From contig JAUVFC010000038.1 of the NCBI GenBank assembly GCA_030594505.1, positions 1 through 10,688 on the forward strand: a stretch of DNA of 10,688 nucleotides, in the 5' to 3' direction. Every line of letters begins with the position of its first letter. Within the stretch, counting starts at the first letter, position 1. Positions 1 to 5,875 of this stretch are shown piece by piece. Below the pieces are notes generated by a model. That model worked only from the letters and a program-made list of their open reading frames with translations, was not told the DNA's origin and searched no databases. This DNA comes from Desulfobacterales bacterium (GTDB taxonomy: Bacteria; Desulfobacterota; Desulfobacteria; Desulfobacterales; C00003106). A program made the translations under genes and the position numbers.

Positions 1-131
1 AAAAGAGTGAGAACGAGACAAAATTTTCGCAAATTTGAGGAGAATAGCAGGCCTATTTGACGAAAACTTGCGGAAATTTGGGCCGTTTCTCACTCTTTTG
101 CAGTAGGATCAGAATTTTCGGACAGCCTCAT
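1..131. repeat. Hairpin-forming MITE-like repeat, left end outside the window
   Basis: The sequence folds on itself. Bases 1-18 (aaaagagtgagaacgaga) are nearly the reverse complement of about 83-100, 20-36 pair with 64-80, and the centre is a small hairpin of aatag (43-47) with ctatt (53-57). The right end reads cagtaggatcagaatttt and then tcggacagcctca. From the symmetry about base 50, roughly 30 bases of the left arm should lie before base 1, giving about 160 bp in total. The right arm recurs at 1910-1957 and the terminus recurs inverted at 4505-4519. No transposase is present, so this is a non-autonomous element or a REP-like hairpin. A 66-codon frame across it has no support as a gene. 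Confidence 0.75.
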
Positions 132-133
132 AT

Positions 134-161
134 AGCACCGGTACTCATGCCTGCCGGTGCT
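134..161 (+). terminator. GC-rich hairpin, possible terminator of an upstream gene
   Basis: agcaccgg (134-141) pairs perfectly with ccggtgct (154-161) across a 12-base loop. It is followed by cttgtctttctat, which is T-rich but lacks a clean T run. It could end a transcript entering from the left. No nadB promoter is evident between it and 267. Confidence 0.35.
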
Positions 162-266
162 CTTGTCTTTCTATACAATAAAGATCCCTGCAATAATCCG
201 GTGAAGGCGTATTTTGAAAAAAGTGGCAAGGTGCCTGAACAGTTACAAACAGGATAGTTATCCATC

Positions 267-1904
267 ATGGAATACAAGAAAGATTTTCTGGTAATCGGAA
301 GCGGAATCGCCGGTCTTACATTTGCCCTAAAGGTGGCAGATCACGGTACAGTAGCCGTGATAACCAAGAAAGATATAATGGAAGGGAATACCAGGTATGC
401 CCAGGGGGGGATCGCCTCGGTCTTTGACCCAAGTGACTCTTTTGATCTTCATATTCAGGATACCCTTCAGGCCGGTGACGGATTATGCAATAAATCCGTA
501 GTTGACATGATAGTAAGAGATGGGCCTGCCAGAATCCGGGAACTATTCGATATGGGTGTACACTTTACCCTGCGACCGGATGAAAAGATATTTGATTTGG
601 GCCGTGAAGGGGGCCATTCCAGAAACAGAATTGTACATGCAAGTGATATGACCGGCAATGAGATAGAGAAGACCTTGGCTGAAACGGCCCGGGAGCACAA
701 AAACATCATCATCTTTGAGAATCATATCGCTATAGATCTGATCACCTATTCAAAAAGCCTCAAGCGCGGTTTAATAATCGCCAACCACGAAAATTTTTGC
801 TGTGGGGCCCATGTCCTCGATATTGACAACAATGAAGTTCATACCTTTGGGGCAAAGACAACTGTTCTTGCTACCGGAGGATCGTGCAAAGTCTATCTAT
901 ATACCAGCAACCCGGATGTAGCAACCGGTGGCGGTATAGCCATGGGATACAGGGCGGACGCAAAGGTTTCAAATATGGAATTTGTGCAGTTTCATCCCAC
1001 CTGTCTCTATCACCCTGAAGCAAAAAATTTTCTTATATCCGAAGCGGTGCGGGGAGAAGGTGGTATCCTGGTGAACGCCAGGGGACATACATTTATGGAA
1101 GATTACGATCCACGAAAAGAATTGGCCTGTCGGGATGTCGTGGCACGCTCAATTGACATGGAACTAAAAAAGAGTGGAGATGAGTCGGTCTATCTCGACA
1201 TCACGCATCGTAATCCTGATTTTATCAGGCGGAGATTCCCTAATATTTATAAAAAATGCCTCTCTTACGGAATTGACATGACAAAAGAACCGATCCCTGT
1301 TGTCCCGGCAGCCCACTATATGTGTGGAGGGGTTGTTACCGATAAGGCGGGGAGGACTAATATTAAACGGCTTTATGCTATCGGTGAAGTGGCCTGTACC
1401 GGTCTTCACGGAGCAAACCGTCTTGCCAGCAATTCTCTTTTAGAAGCTCTTGTATTTGCGCATAAAGCAGCGCATCACTCTATACAAGATCTAAGTTCTA
1501 TTTCCGACAGCGCAATCCCTGAACTTCCTGCATGGGACCCCCGAGGGGCTGCAGACAGTGACGAGGCTATTATGGTATCTCACAACTGGGATGAAATCCG
1601 TCGTTTTATGTGGAATTACGTAGGGATCGTACGTTCAAACAAGAGACTCTCTCGGGCAAAACATCGTATCGATAATATTAAGAAGGAAATTTTGGCATAT
1701 TATTGGGACTTCAAGGTCACAAGAGACCTCATAGAATTGCGGAATATTGCTGAGGTTGCGGACATGATCATACAATGCGCCATGCTAAGAAAAGAAAGCC
1801 GAGGGCTCCATTATAATCTCCAATATCCCTACAAGGATGATAAGAATTGGAAAAATGATACAGTGTTATGGCGACATTCTTCGCTCTATGACGCTGTCCG
1901 ATAA
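267..1904 (+). CDS. nadB: L-aspartate oxidase
   Basis: This flavoenzyme oxidises L-aspartate to iminoaspartate, the first step of de novo NAD synthesis in the cytoplasm; NadA then condenses the product to quinolinate. At 545 aa it is close to the usual length of about 540. The N-terminal FAD loop is GSGIAG (11-16). AQGGIASVF, EGGHSRNRIVHASDMTG, QFHPTC (H243) and SEAVRGEGG (R262, aligning with the substrate-binding Arg of the E. coli enzyme) follow, and GANRLASNSLLEALVF closes the flavin domain. The C-terminal helical domain ends in the family's RGLHYNLQYPYKD segment. The ATG has an AGGA 12 nt upstream, rather far, but the protein begins correctly for the family. nadA and nadC are not in the window. 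The last four codons (DAVR) and TAA lie in the terminus of a repeat element at 1890-1957, so the native end may have been replaced. It could be mistaken for succinate dehydrogenase or fumarate reductase flavoprotein, but the motifs fit NadB better. Confidence 0.96.
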   Translation: MEYKKDFLVIGSGIAGLTFALKVADHGTVAVITKKDIMEGNTRYAQGGIASVFDPSDSFDLHIQDTLQAGDGLCNKSVVDMIVRDGPARIRELFDMGVHFTLRPDEKIFDLGREGGHSRNRIVHASDMTGNEIEKTLAETAREHKNIIIFENHIAIDLITYSKSLKRGLIIANHENFCCGAHVLDIDNNEVHTFGAKTTVLATGGSCKVYLYTSNPDVATGGGIAMGYRADAKVSNMEFVQFHPTCLYHPEAKNFLISEAVRGEGGILVNARGHTFMEDYDPRKELACRDVVARSIDMELKKSGDESVYLDITHRNPDFIRRRFPNIYKKCLSYGIDMTKEPIPVVPAAHYMCGGVVTDKAGRTNIKRLYAIGEVACTGLHGANRLASNSLLEALVFAHKAAHHSIQDLSSISDSAIPELPAWDPRGAADSDEAIMVSHNWDEIRRFMWNYVGIVRSNKRLSRAKHRIDNIKKEILAYYWDFKVTRDLIELRNIAEVADMIIQCAMLRKESRGLHYNLQYPYKDDKNWKNDTVLWRHSSLYDAVR

Positions 1905-1957
1905 TTATGTCTCGTTCTCACTCTTTTGCAGTAGGATCAGAATTCTCGGACAGCCTC
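1890..1957. repeat. Internally deleted copy of the hairpin repeat, containing the nadB stop codon
   Basis: Bases 1890-1909 (gacgctgtccgataattatg) match the reverse complement of 1938-1957 at 17 of 20 positions, forming terminal inverted repeats. Bases 1910-1957 match the right arm of the 1-131 element almost base for base (ctcactcttttgcagtagg and onward). The copy therefore has both ends but lacks the central hairpin. It supplies the final codons and TAA of nadB (1902-1904) and touches the TAG (1958-1960, minus strand) of the convergent membrane protein gene. Confidence 0.7.
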
Positions 1958-2227
1958 CTAGTAGTACCCATCCCATTTTAGCTTTTTAATAAGTCCCGAT
2001 AATAATCTCTTCAGATTGGCAACGAAAAGAATTCCTCCAAGGAATGACAGGGTTAACGGAAATAGATAAAAAGCCTTATGATCGGGCCCGCTTTCAGCAA
2101 CAGCAATACCTGTAATTCCGAAGGCTACAACCGCGGCCGAAGCAACCAAAACAATCCCATAAAATATGGTGGAAGAATACCACGGAACAATAATTTTTCG
2201 AAAAGAGGGAATGCGACCTGAGTCCAT
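1958..2227 (-). CDS. Small two-helix membrane protein of unknown function
   Basis: I do not recognise this 89-aa protein. Two hydrophobic segments are clear, about residues 18-44 (STIFYGIVLVASAAVVAFGI and on) and about 52-72 (AFYLFPLTLSFLGGILFVAN). They are separated by a short polar loop (ESGPDHK). Basic residues sit before the first helix (R5, R10, K11) and after the second (KR, KK), so the positive-inside rule predicts a hairpin with both ends in the cytoplasm. There is no signal peptide cleavage site or catalytic motif. No Shine-Dalgarno sequence precedes the ATG, and a 30-bp repeat begins 13 bases upstream, so the 5' region may have been disturbed. The stop codon falls within the 16 bases shared with the repeat fragment near 4505, so the C-terminus may also have been altered by insertion. 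It lies downstream of ubiE on the same strand, 133 bases away. The membrane topology supports a real gene, but the absence of an SD lowers confidence. Confidence 0.6.
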   Translation of the reverse strand: MDSGRIPSFRKIIVPWYSSTIFYGIVLVASAAVVAFGITGIAVAESGPDHKAFYLFPLTLSFLGGILFVANLKRLLSGLIKKLKWDGYY

Positions 2228-2239
2228 GTTATTAAATCA

Positions 2240-2334
2240 CGTATTCTTTAATGTCCGTTGATAGTTGTCCGTTGATCCCTTGAACTTTGAACCTGTTTTT
2301 TAACCGTATTCTTTAATGTCCGTTGATAGTTGTC
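2240..2334. repeat. Pair of 30-bp direct repeats
   Basis: Bases 2240-2269 and 2305-2334 are identical over 30 bp (each begins cgtattctttaatgtccg), with a period of 65. The first copy is followed by a further partial unit (gtccgttgat), and the spacer holds ttgaactttgaacc, itself a short internal repetition. This resembles the GTTCAA/CAACGG-type simple spacer repeats seen in some bacterial genomes. It separates ubiE from the small membrane protein gene. Confidence 0.85.
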
Positions 2335-2360
2335 GGTGAACATTATAATCTGTGGATTGA

Positions 2361-3071
2361 TTAAGCCTTATTCTCGGGTTTAAATCCTGTAAAAAGCGTA
2401 CAGATCCCAAGAGTGAGTCGTTTATAGGAAACTTTTTCAAAGCCCGCCTCTCGCATGAGCTCGCAAAAATCTTTTTGAGAGGGAAATTTCCGAACCGAAT
2501 CCGGAAGATAACTATAGGCCCCTGAACTCCCGGATAATATCTTACCTATCACAGGAAGGAGTTTTTGAAAATAGATAAAGTACAAATTTTTCATAAAGCC
2601 TATTTTGGGGAGCGTAAGCTCCAGAATGAGGAGCTGTCCACCTTTTTTAAGGAATTCATAGAAGACTTTCAATACCCTCTTTTTATCCGAGATGTTTCGA
2701 ATGCCAAAGGCCATGGTCACCGCATCGAATCCCCCTGGTTTAAATGGAGGGTGGAACGCATCACCTTGGGCCTGTCTGATATCAACACAATATTTAGTTC
2801 GGGCTATTTTATTTTTGCCTAATTGGAGCATTCCAAAGGCAAAATCAACCCCCCACACTGTAACCGATATCCCTTTCCGGCGTCCGATCTCCAGGGCAAC
2901 GTCTCCGGTACCTGTAGCCATATCCAATACCCGTGCATCTCTCGGCACCCGGAGCGCTTTTACCAATACTCGTCGCCATTGTACATCACGCCTCAAGCTG
3001 AGGAGACGATTTAAAAAATCATATCTCGGCGCAATCGCCTGAAACATATCTTGTATAGGTCGTCCTTCCAT
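2361..3071 (-). CDS. ubiE: Demethylmenaquinone/ubiquinone C-methyltransferase (UbiE/MenG)
   Basis: This SAM-dependent enzyme methylates the quinone ring in the last step of menaquinone synthesis (and in ubiquinone synthesis where that occurs). The 236-aa protein has the full family signature: IAPRYDFLNRLLSLRRDVQW (13-32), SAM motif I VLDMATGTGD (48-57), DAVTMAFGIRN (116-126), and the C-terminal GAYSYLPDSVRKFPSQKDF, followed by AGFEKVSYKRLTLGICTLFTGFKP. I chose ATG 3071 because GGAG lies about 9 bases upstream. The frame can be extended five codons to a GTG at 3086, but that start would place the SD inside the coding sequence. It is divergent from dnaJ. If the host is anaerobic, the product is more likely menaquinone, making menG the better symbol. 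A related quinone-like methyltransferase is possible but less likely. Confidence 0.93.
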   Translation of the reverse strand: MEGRPIQDMFQAIAPRYDFLNRLLSLRRDVQWRRVLVKALRVPRDARVLDMATGTGDVALEIGRRKGISVTVWGVDFAFGMLQLGKNKIARTKYCVDIRQAQGDAFHPPFKPGGFDAVTMAFGIRNISDKKRVLKVFYEFLKKGGQLLILELTLPKIGFMKNLYFIYFQKLLPVIGKILSGSSGAYSYLPDSVRKFPSQKDFCELMREAGFEKVSYKRLTLGICTLFTGFKPENKA

Positions 3072-3099
3072 TAAAAAATACTCCACTGACCGAATTGAA

Positions 3100-3252
3100 G
3101 ACTTTTTACGAAACCATCTTTCTTGACAAAAACAATTAATGCGTTATGTTTATTTATTTATCCGGCTTTCTGGTCAGCCCCTATAAATTTACTAATTAAT
3201 ATCACATAACTTATGATATCTGCAACCAAGTTTGATGGTTCCGTAAAAAGTC
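3100..3252. repeat. Inverted-repeat element in the ubiE-dnaJ divergent spacer
   Basis: Bases 3100-3118 (gactttttacgaaaccatc) and 3234-3252 (gatggttccgtaaaaagtc) are reverse complements at 18 of 19 positions. They enclose about 115 AT-rich bases with no coding potential. A related, interrupted arm occurs at 8985-9015, so this is a dispersed family distinct from the one at 1-131. The interior holds a promoter-like sequence (3123-3150) and an imperfect palindrome at 3199-3219 (atatca...tgatat) that could be an operator between the divergent genes. Confidence 0.65.
3123..3150 (+). promoter_or_regulatory. Sigma70-like promoter toward dnaJ
   Basis: TTGACA (3123-3128) is a perfect -35 box. A 16-base spacer leads to TATGTT (3145-3150), a fair -10 box. 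Transcription would start near 3157 and give dnaJ a leader of about 215 nt that crosses the G-rich hairpin. The promoter lies inside the inverted-repeat element. No heat-shock CIRCE or sigma32 site was seen. Confidence 0.45.
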
Positions 3253-3257
3253 ATATT

Positions 3258-3309
3258 CCCCCTCCCCTGTCAAAGATCCCGCTTGCGGGGGCGGGAGGGG
3301 ACAAAGGGG
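3258..3309 (+). other. G-quadruplex motif and GC-rich hairpin in the dnaJ leader
   Basis: cccctccc (3259-3266) pairs with gggagggg (3293-3300), with a smaller cccgc/gcggg hairpin between them. On the + strand, 3287-3309 reads G5-C-G3-A-G4-ACAAA-G4, a canonical four-tract G-quadruplex pattern, ending 64 bases before the dnaJ ATG. Such C-rich/G-rich hairpins are also a common type of dispersed repeat, so this may be inserted sequence rather than an evolved regulator. Confidence 0.6.
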
Positions 3310-3317
3310 AGATTCCC

Positions 3318-3374
3318 GGGTTTCTTGGCCCGAATGGGGCTGGGAAAACAACTACTATCAGGATATTGGAGTGA
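3318..3374 (+). pseudogene. Remnant of an ABC-transporter ATPase Walker A region
   Basis: Read in frame from 3318, the bases encode GFLGPNGAGKTTTIRILE and then TGA (3372-3374). This is the Walker A region of ABC-type ATPases of the drug/multidrug class, with the complete GPNGAGKTT core. Nothing else of the ATPase is present. The frame stays open upstream but is repeat sequence, and downstream it stops in TGATG, sharing a base with the dnaJ ATG. It looks like a fragment of about 54 bp captured by recombination, or the last trace of a deleted gene. Confidence 0.7.
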
Positions 3375-4474
3375 TGACAACCAAAAGAGACTATTATGAA
3401 ATACTCGGCGTGGACAGAAATGCCGATGAGGCAACTATAAAGTCCCAATACCGCAAATTGGCGATGAAATACCACCCGGATCGTAACCCGGAGGACAAGG
3501 AAGCTGAAGAGAGATTTAAAGAAGCTGCAGAGGCGTATGGGGTGATCAGGGATTCGGAAAAACGAGGTCTGTATGATCGCTATGGTCATGAGGGGCTTCG
3601 GGATACGGGCTTCAGCGGTTTTGGCGGCTTTGAGGATATATTCAGCAGCTTTGGTGACATATTTGAAGACTTCTTTGGATTTGGAATGCGAGGGACTTCC
3701 AGGGCTGCGGCCCGCAGGGGATCTGACCTGCGATACGATCTTGAGATCGATTTCATGGATGCAGCTTTTGGCGTTGAGACTGAAATCACAGTTGAAAAGC
3801 AAGAACGGTGCGATACATGTGACGGCGCCGGTTGTGAACCCGGGACATCTTATGAGACCTGTCCCGTATGTCGAGGCGCGGGCCAGGTTGCCCGATCCCA
3901 GGGATTCTTTAGTATCAGGACCATCTGTCCGAATTGTCGGGGTGAAGGTCAGTCTATTCCACATCCCTGTCACCACTGTCGCGGCACCGGCCGCATGTTA
4001 AACAGTAAGGCGGTGATTGTCAAGATCCCGGCCGGGGTCGACACGGGGTCACGACTTCGTCTCACAGGGGAAGGTGAAAGCGGTCTGAAGGGCGGCCCTC
4101 CCGGTGATCTTTACGTTGTGATACATGTAAGGCCCCATGACTTTTTCAAGCGGGAGGGGACACATGTCATCTGCGAAATCCCTATATCCTTCGTGGATGC
4201 AGCCCTGGGTATGACAGTTGAAGTCCCCACACTCACGGGGGAAAAAAGCCTTGAGATTCCGAAAGGGACTCAACCTGATGAACTGTTCAGTTTTAAAGGA
4301 TTGGGAATCCCCTCATTGAGAGGTTCCAGAAAAGGAGATCAAATTATACAGTTACAGATAATGACACCGACCAACCTGAGCAAGAAACAGGAATCTCTAT
4401 TAAGGGAATTCGCTCAACTGGAATCAAGCAAATTTTCGAGTAAGATCAAGAGATTCTTCAATGGAAAACAATAA
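3374..4474 (+). CDS. dnaJ: Chaperone DnaJ (Hsp40, type I)
   Basis: This co-chaperone binds unfolded clients and stimulates the DnaK ATPase in the cytoplasm. All parts of a type I DnaJ are present in 366 aa: a J domain with HPD (34-36), a Gly/Phe-rich stretch (about 79-104, GFSGFGGFEDIF and on), four CxxCxGxG zinc motifs with paired cysteines at 146/149, 163/166, 185/188 and 199/202, then the client-binding beta domains (ISFVDAALGMTVEVPTLTG and KGTQPDELFSFKGLGIPSLR) and a C-terminal dimerisation tail. The ATG at 3374 is preferred to the GTG one codon earlier. AGGA lies 10 bases upstream and GGAG only 2. The stop of the ABC remnant overlaps the start (TGATG), which could allow translational coupling if that frame is translated. 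dnaK and grpE are not adjacent. The leader carries a G-quadruplex-like motif, which is unusual for this gene. Confidence 0.96.
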   Translation: MTTKRDYYEILGVDRNADEATIKSQYRKLAMKYHPDRNPEDKEAEERFKEAAEAYGVIRDSEKRGLYDRYGHEGLRDTGFSGFGGFEDIFSSFGDIFEDFFGFGMRGTSRAAARRGSDLRYDLEIDFMDAAFGVETEITVEKQERCDTCDGAGCEPGTSYETCPVCRGAGQVARSQGFFSIRTICPNCRGEGQSIPHPCHHCRGTGRMLNSKAVIVKIPAGVDTGSRLRLTGEGESGLKGGPPGDLYVVIHVRPHDFFKREGTHVICEIPISFVDAALGMTVEVPTLTGEKSLEIPKGTQPDELFSFKGLGIPSLRGSRKGDQIIQLQIMTPTNLSKKQESLLREFAQLESSKFSSKIKRFFNGKQ

Positions 4475-4504
4475 CAATCTTACTTTTTGATTTTCATCTA
4501 AGAT

Positions 4505-4519
4505 AGGAGGCTGTCCGAG
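4505..4519. repeat. Isolated terminus of the hairpin repeat, inverted
   Basis: aggaggctgtccgag is the exact reverse complement of 1945-1959, the outer end of the repeat beside nadB; with the preceding T the match extends to 16 bases. Beyond it the sequence does not match the element, and no opposite arm is seen nearby. The next bases, ggatattttttatcc, form a small hairpin. It sits in the dnaJ-dksA spacer. Confidence 0.6.
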
Positions 4520-4546
4520 GATATTTTTTATCCTTTACAGTATCTT

Positions 4547-4575
4547 TTGATTGTGTTAAAAATTTATGGTTATTA
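4547..4575 (+). promoter_or_regulatory. Possible promoter of the dksA-PHP-eno unit
   Basis: TTGATT (4547-4552), a 17-base spacer and TTATTA (4570-4575) form a weak sigma70-like match in an AT-rich stretch 41 bases before the dksA ATG. The position is suitable, but the boxes are imperfect. Read-through from dnaJ is equally possible because no strong terminator follows dnaJ. Confidence 0.3.
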
Positions 4576-4615
4576 CAAATGTAAAAGTTAGAGGATAAGC
4601 AACACAGGTGTAATT

Positions 4616-4978
4616 ATGGATGAAAAAAAATTGGAATACCACAAAAAGTCTCTGACAGATCAATTGGAGAGCCTCCTTGGGGAAGCCACCAAAACAGTAA
4701 GCGGCATGACAGGACGAAAAGAGAATTTTCCGGATCCAACGGATCGTGCATCACTTGAATCCGACAGAAATTTTATGCTTCGCATCCGGGACAGGGAGCG
4801 AAAGCTAATCGGAAAGATCAGGAAGGCATTGGAACGGATCGAAACCGGCACCTTTGGAATCTGCGAAAAATGTGGTGAAGAGATCTCCATTAAACGTTTA
4901 AAAGCCAGGCCTGTCACCACATTGTGCATAGAATGCAAAACACGGGAAGAGGCTCGCGAAAAGGCCCAGGGAGTATGA
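4616..4978 (+). CDS. dksA: DksA/TraR-family zinc-finger transcription factor
   Basis: DksA-type proteins insert a coiled-coil tip into the RNA polymerase secondary channel and, with ppGpp, adjust transcription during starvation. This 120-aa protein is shorter than E. coli DksA (151 aa) but has the diagnostic parts. An N-terminal coiled coil leads to a tip DPTDRAS with D40, D43 and A45 in the spacing of the functional DxxDxA tip. A second helix (LRIRDRERKLIGKIRKALER) follows, then the IETGTFGICEKCGEEI segment and a four-cysteine zinc finger (C83, C86, C104, C107). AGGTG lies 5 bases before the ATG. The stop overlaps the start of the next gene (ATGA), so the two are probably translationally coupled. 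The conserved tip argues for polymerase binding, not merely a TraR-like fold. The short N-terminus leaves room for a DksA paralogue. Confidence 0.9.
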   Translation: MDEKKLEYHKKSLTDQLESLLGEATKTVSGMTGRKENFPDPTDRASLESDRNFMLRIRDRERKLIGKIRKALERIETGTFGICEKCGEEISIKRLKARPVTTLCIECKTREEAREKAQGV

Positions 4979-5847
4979 AAAAAGCCGGTTCCAACGATGA
5001 CGGGTGGGTTGATCTGCACATCCACTCAACAGCATCCGACGGAACATTAACTCCTGATCAAATACTTAAAATGGCCCGGGATCGTAATCTCCGGGCCATT
5101 TCTATTACTGATCACGATACCATAAAAGGATCTATAGAGGCTCACCGGCATCTAACACCTCAAGACGTTGAACTCCTTTCCGGGGTCGAAATCAGCACCT
5201 CATTACAGGGGAACACGCTTCATATACTCGGGTATCTGATTGAGTTGCAAGATCCGTCTTTTTCCAGGACGCTTTCTATACTTCAACAGGCCCGCAAAGA
5301 ACGAAATCCCAAAATAATACAAAAACTGCAGCAGCTCGGTATGGAATTGACTTATGAAGAGGTAGTAAAGGTCTCGGGCGGAGGAGAAGTGGGGCGACCT
5401 CATATTGCCGAAGTCCTCCTCCGGAAGAAAGTTGTCCGGTCAACAGATGAGGCCTTCCGGAAATATCTCGGGACAAACGGTCCGGCCTACGTAGACAAAT
5501 ATCGCCTTCAACCGGACGAGGCCATAAGCTTGATTGCCGATGCCGGCGGGATTCCTGTGCTGGCCCACCCCTTTATCATAAAAACCGACTCAGAGAGAGA
5601 TCTCGACAAGATCGTTTCAGAGCTTGTATCAAAAGGGCTGAAAGGAATCGAGGTCTATTATTCCGAACATACGGACATTCAGGTTGCTCTCTACAAGCGG
5701 ATAGCACAAAAGTATAATCTCTTTGTTACAGGAGGAACTGATTTCCACGGCGCAAGGAAAGCAGGGACACATATGGGAGTGGGAAAGGGAAATTTGAGAA
5801 TACCGTATCGACTCGTTGAAGCGCTTAAGGAATATAAGTCAGCGTGA
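4975..5847 (+). CDS. PHP-domain metal-dependent phosphoesterase (TrpH/YciV/RNase AM family)
   Basis: PHP proteins of this family hydrolyse phosphoester bonds with a cluster of metal ions. E. coli YciV (RNase AM) is a 5'-3' exoribonuclease and other members act on 3',5'-nucleoside bisphosphates. At 290 aa the length matches. Metal ligands appear in canonical order: DLHIHS (H15, H17), SDG (D22), ITDHDT (D46, H47, D48), GVEIS (E72), LHILGY (H83), GRPHIAEVL (H143), LAHPF (H198) and GTDFHG (D256, H258). Residues about 75-190 hold the insertion typical of the family. I chose ATG 4975 because it overlaps the dksA stop as ATGA and has an AGGGAG-like SD just upstream; the frame opens further only into dksA. 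eno follows after 28 bases. Substrate cannot be told from sequence: RNA 5' ends or pAp-like nucleotides are both plausible. Confidence 0.88.
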   Translation: MKKAGSNDDGWVDLHIHSTASDGTLTPDQILKMARDRNLRAISITDHDTIKGSIEAHRHLTPQDVELLSGVEISTSLQGNTLHILGYLIELQDPSFSRTLSILQQARKERNPKIIQKLQQLGMELTYEEVVKVSGGGEVGRPHIAEVLLRKKVVRSTDEAFRKYLGTNGPAYVDKYRLQPDEAISLIADAGGIPVLAHPFIIKTDSERDLDKIVSELVSKGLKGIEVYYSEHTDIQVALYKRIAQKYNLFVTGGTDFHGARKAGTHMGVGKGNLRIPYRLVEALKEYKSA

Positions 5848-5875
5848 ACCTATATTACAAGAAAGGGAGGAGCGT

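Noticed and set aside
57..257. 66-codon + strand frame before nadB
   Set aside because: It runs through the hairpin repeat and the GC-rich stem-loop, with no SD and no protein-like pattern.
404..410. G7 run in nadB as a frameshift hotspot
   Set aside because: The reading frame is intact and the run simply encodes the conserved Gln-Gly-Gly; nothing indicates slippage.
2240..2334. Possible CRISPR array
   Set aside because: There are only two repeat copies with a 35-base spacer, the repeat contains internal simple repetition, and no cas gene is near.
3072..3086. GTG start for ubiE at 3086
   Set aside because: It would swallow the GGAG that serves ATG 3071, and family alignment begins near 3071.
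3251..3976. 241-codon minus-strand frame opposite dnaJ
   Set aside because: It is antisense to a fully conserved DnaJ, low in recognisable motifs, and explained by codon bias of the real gene.
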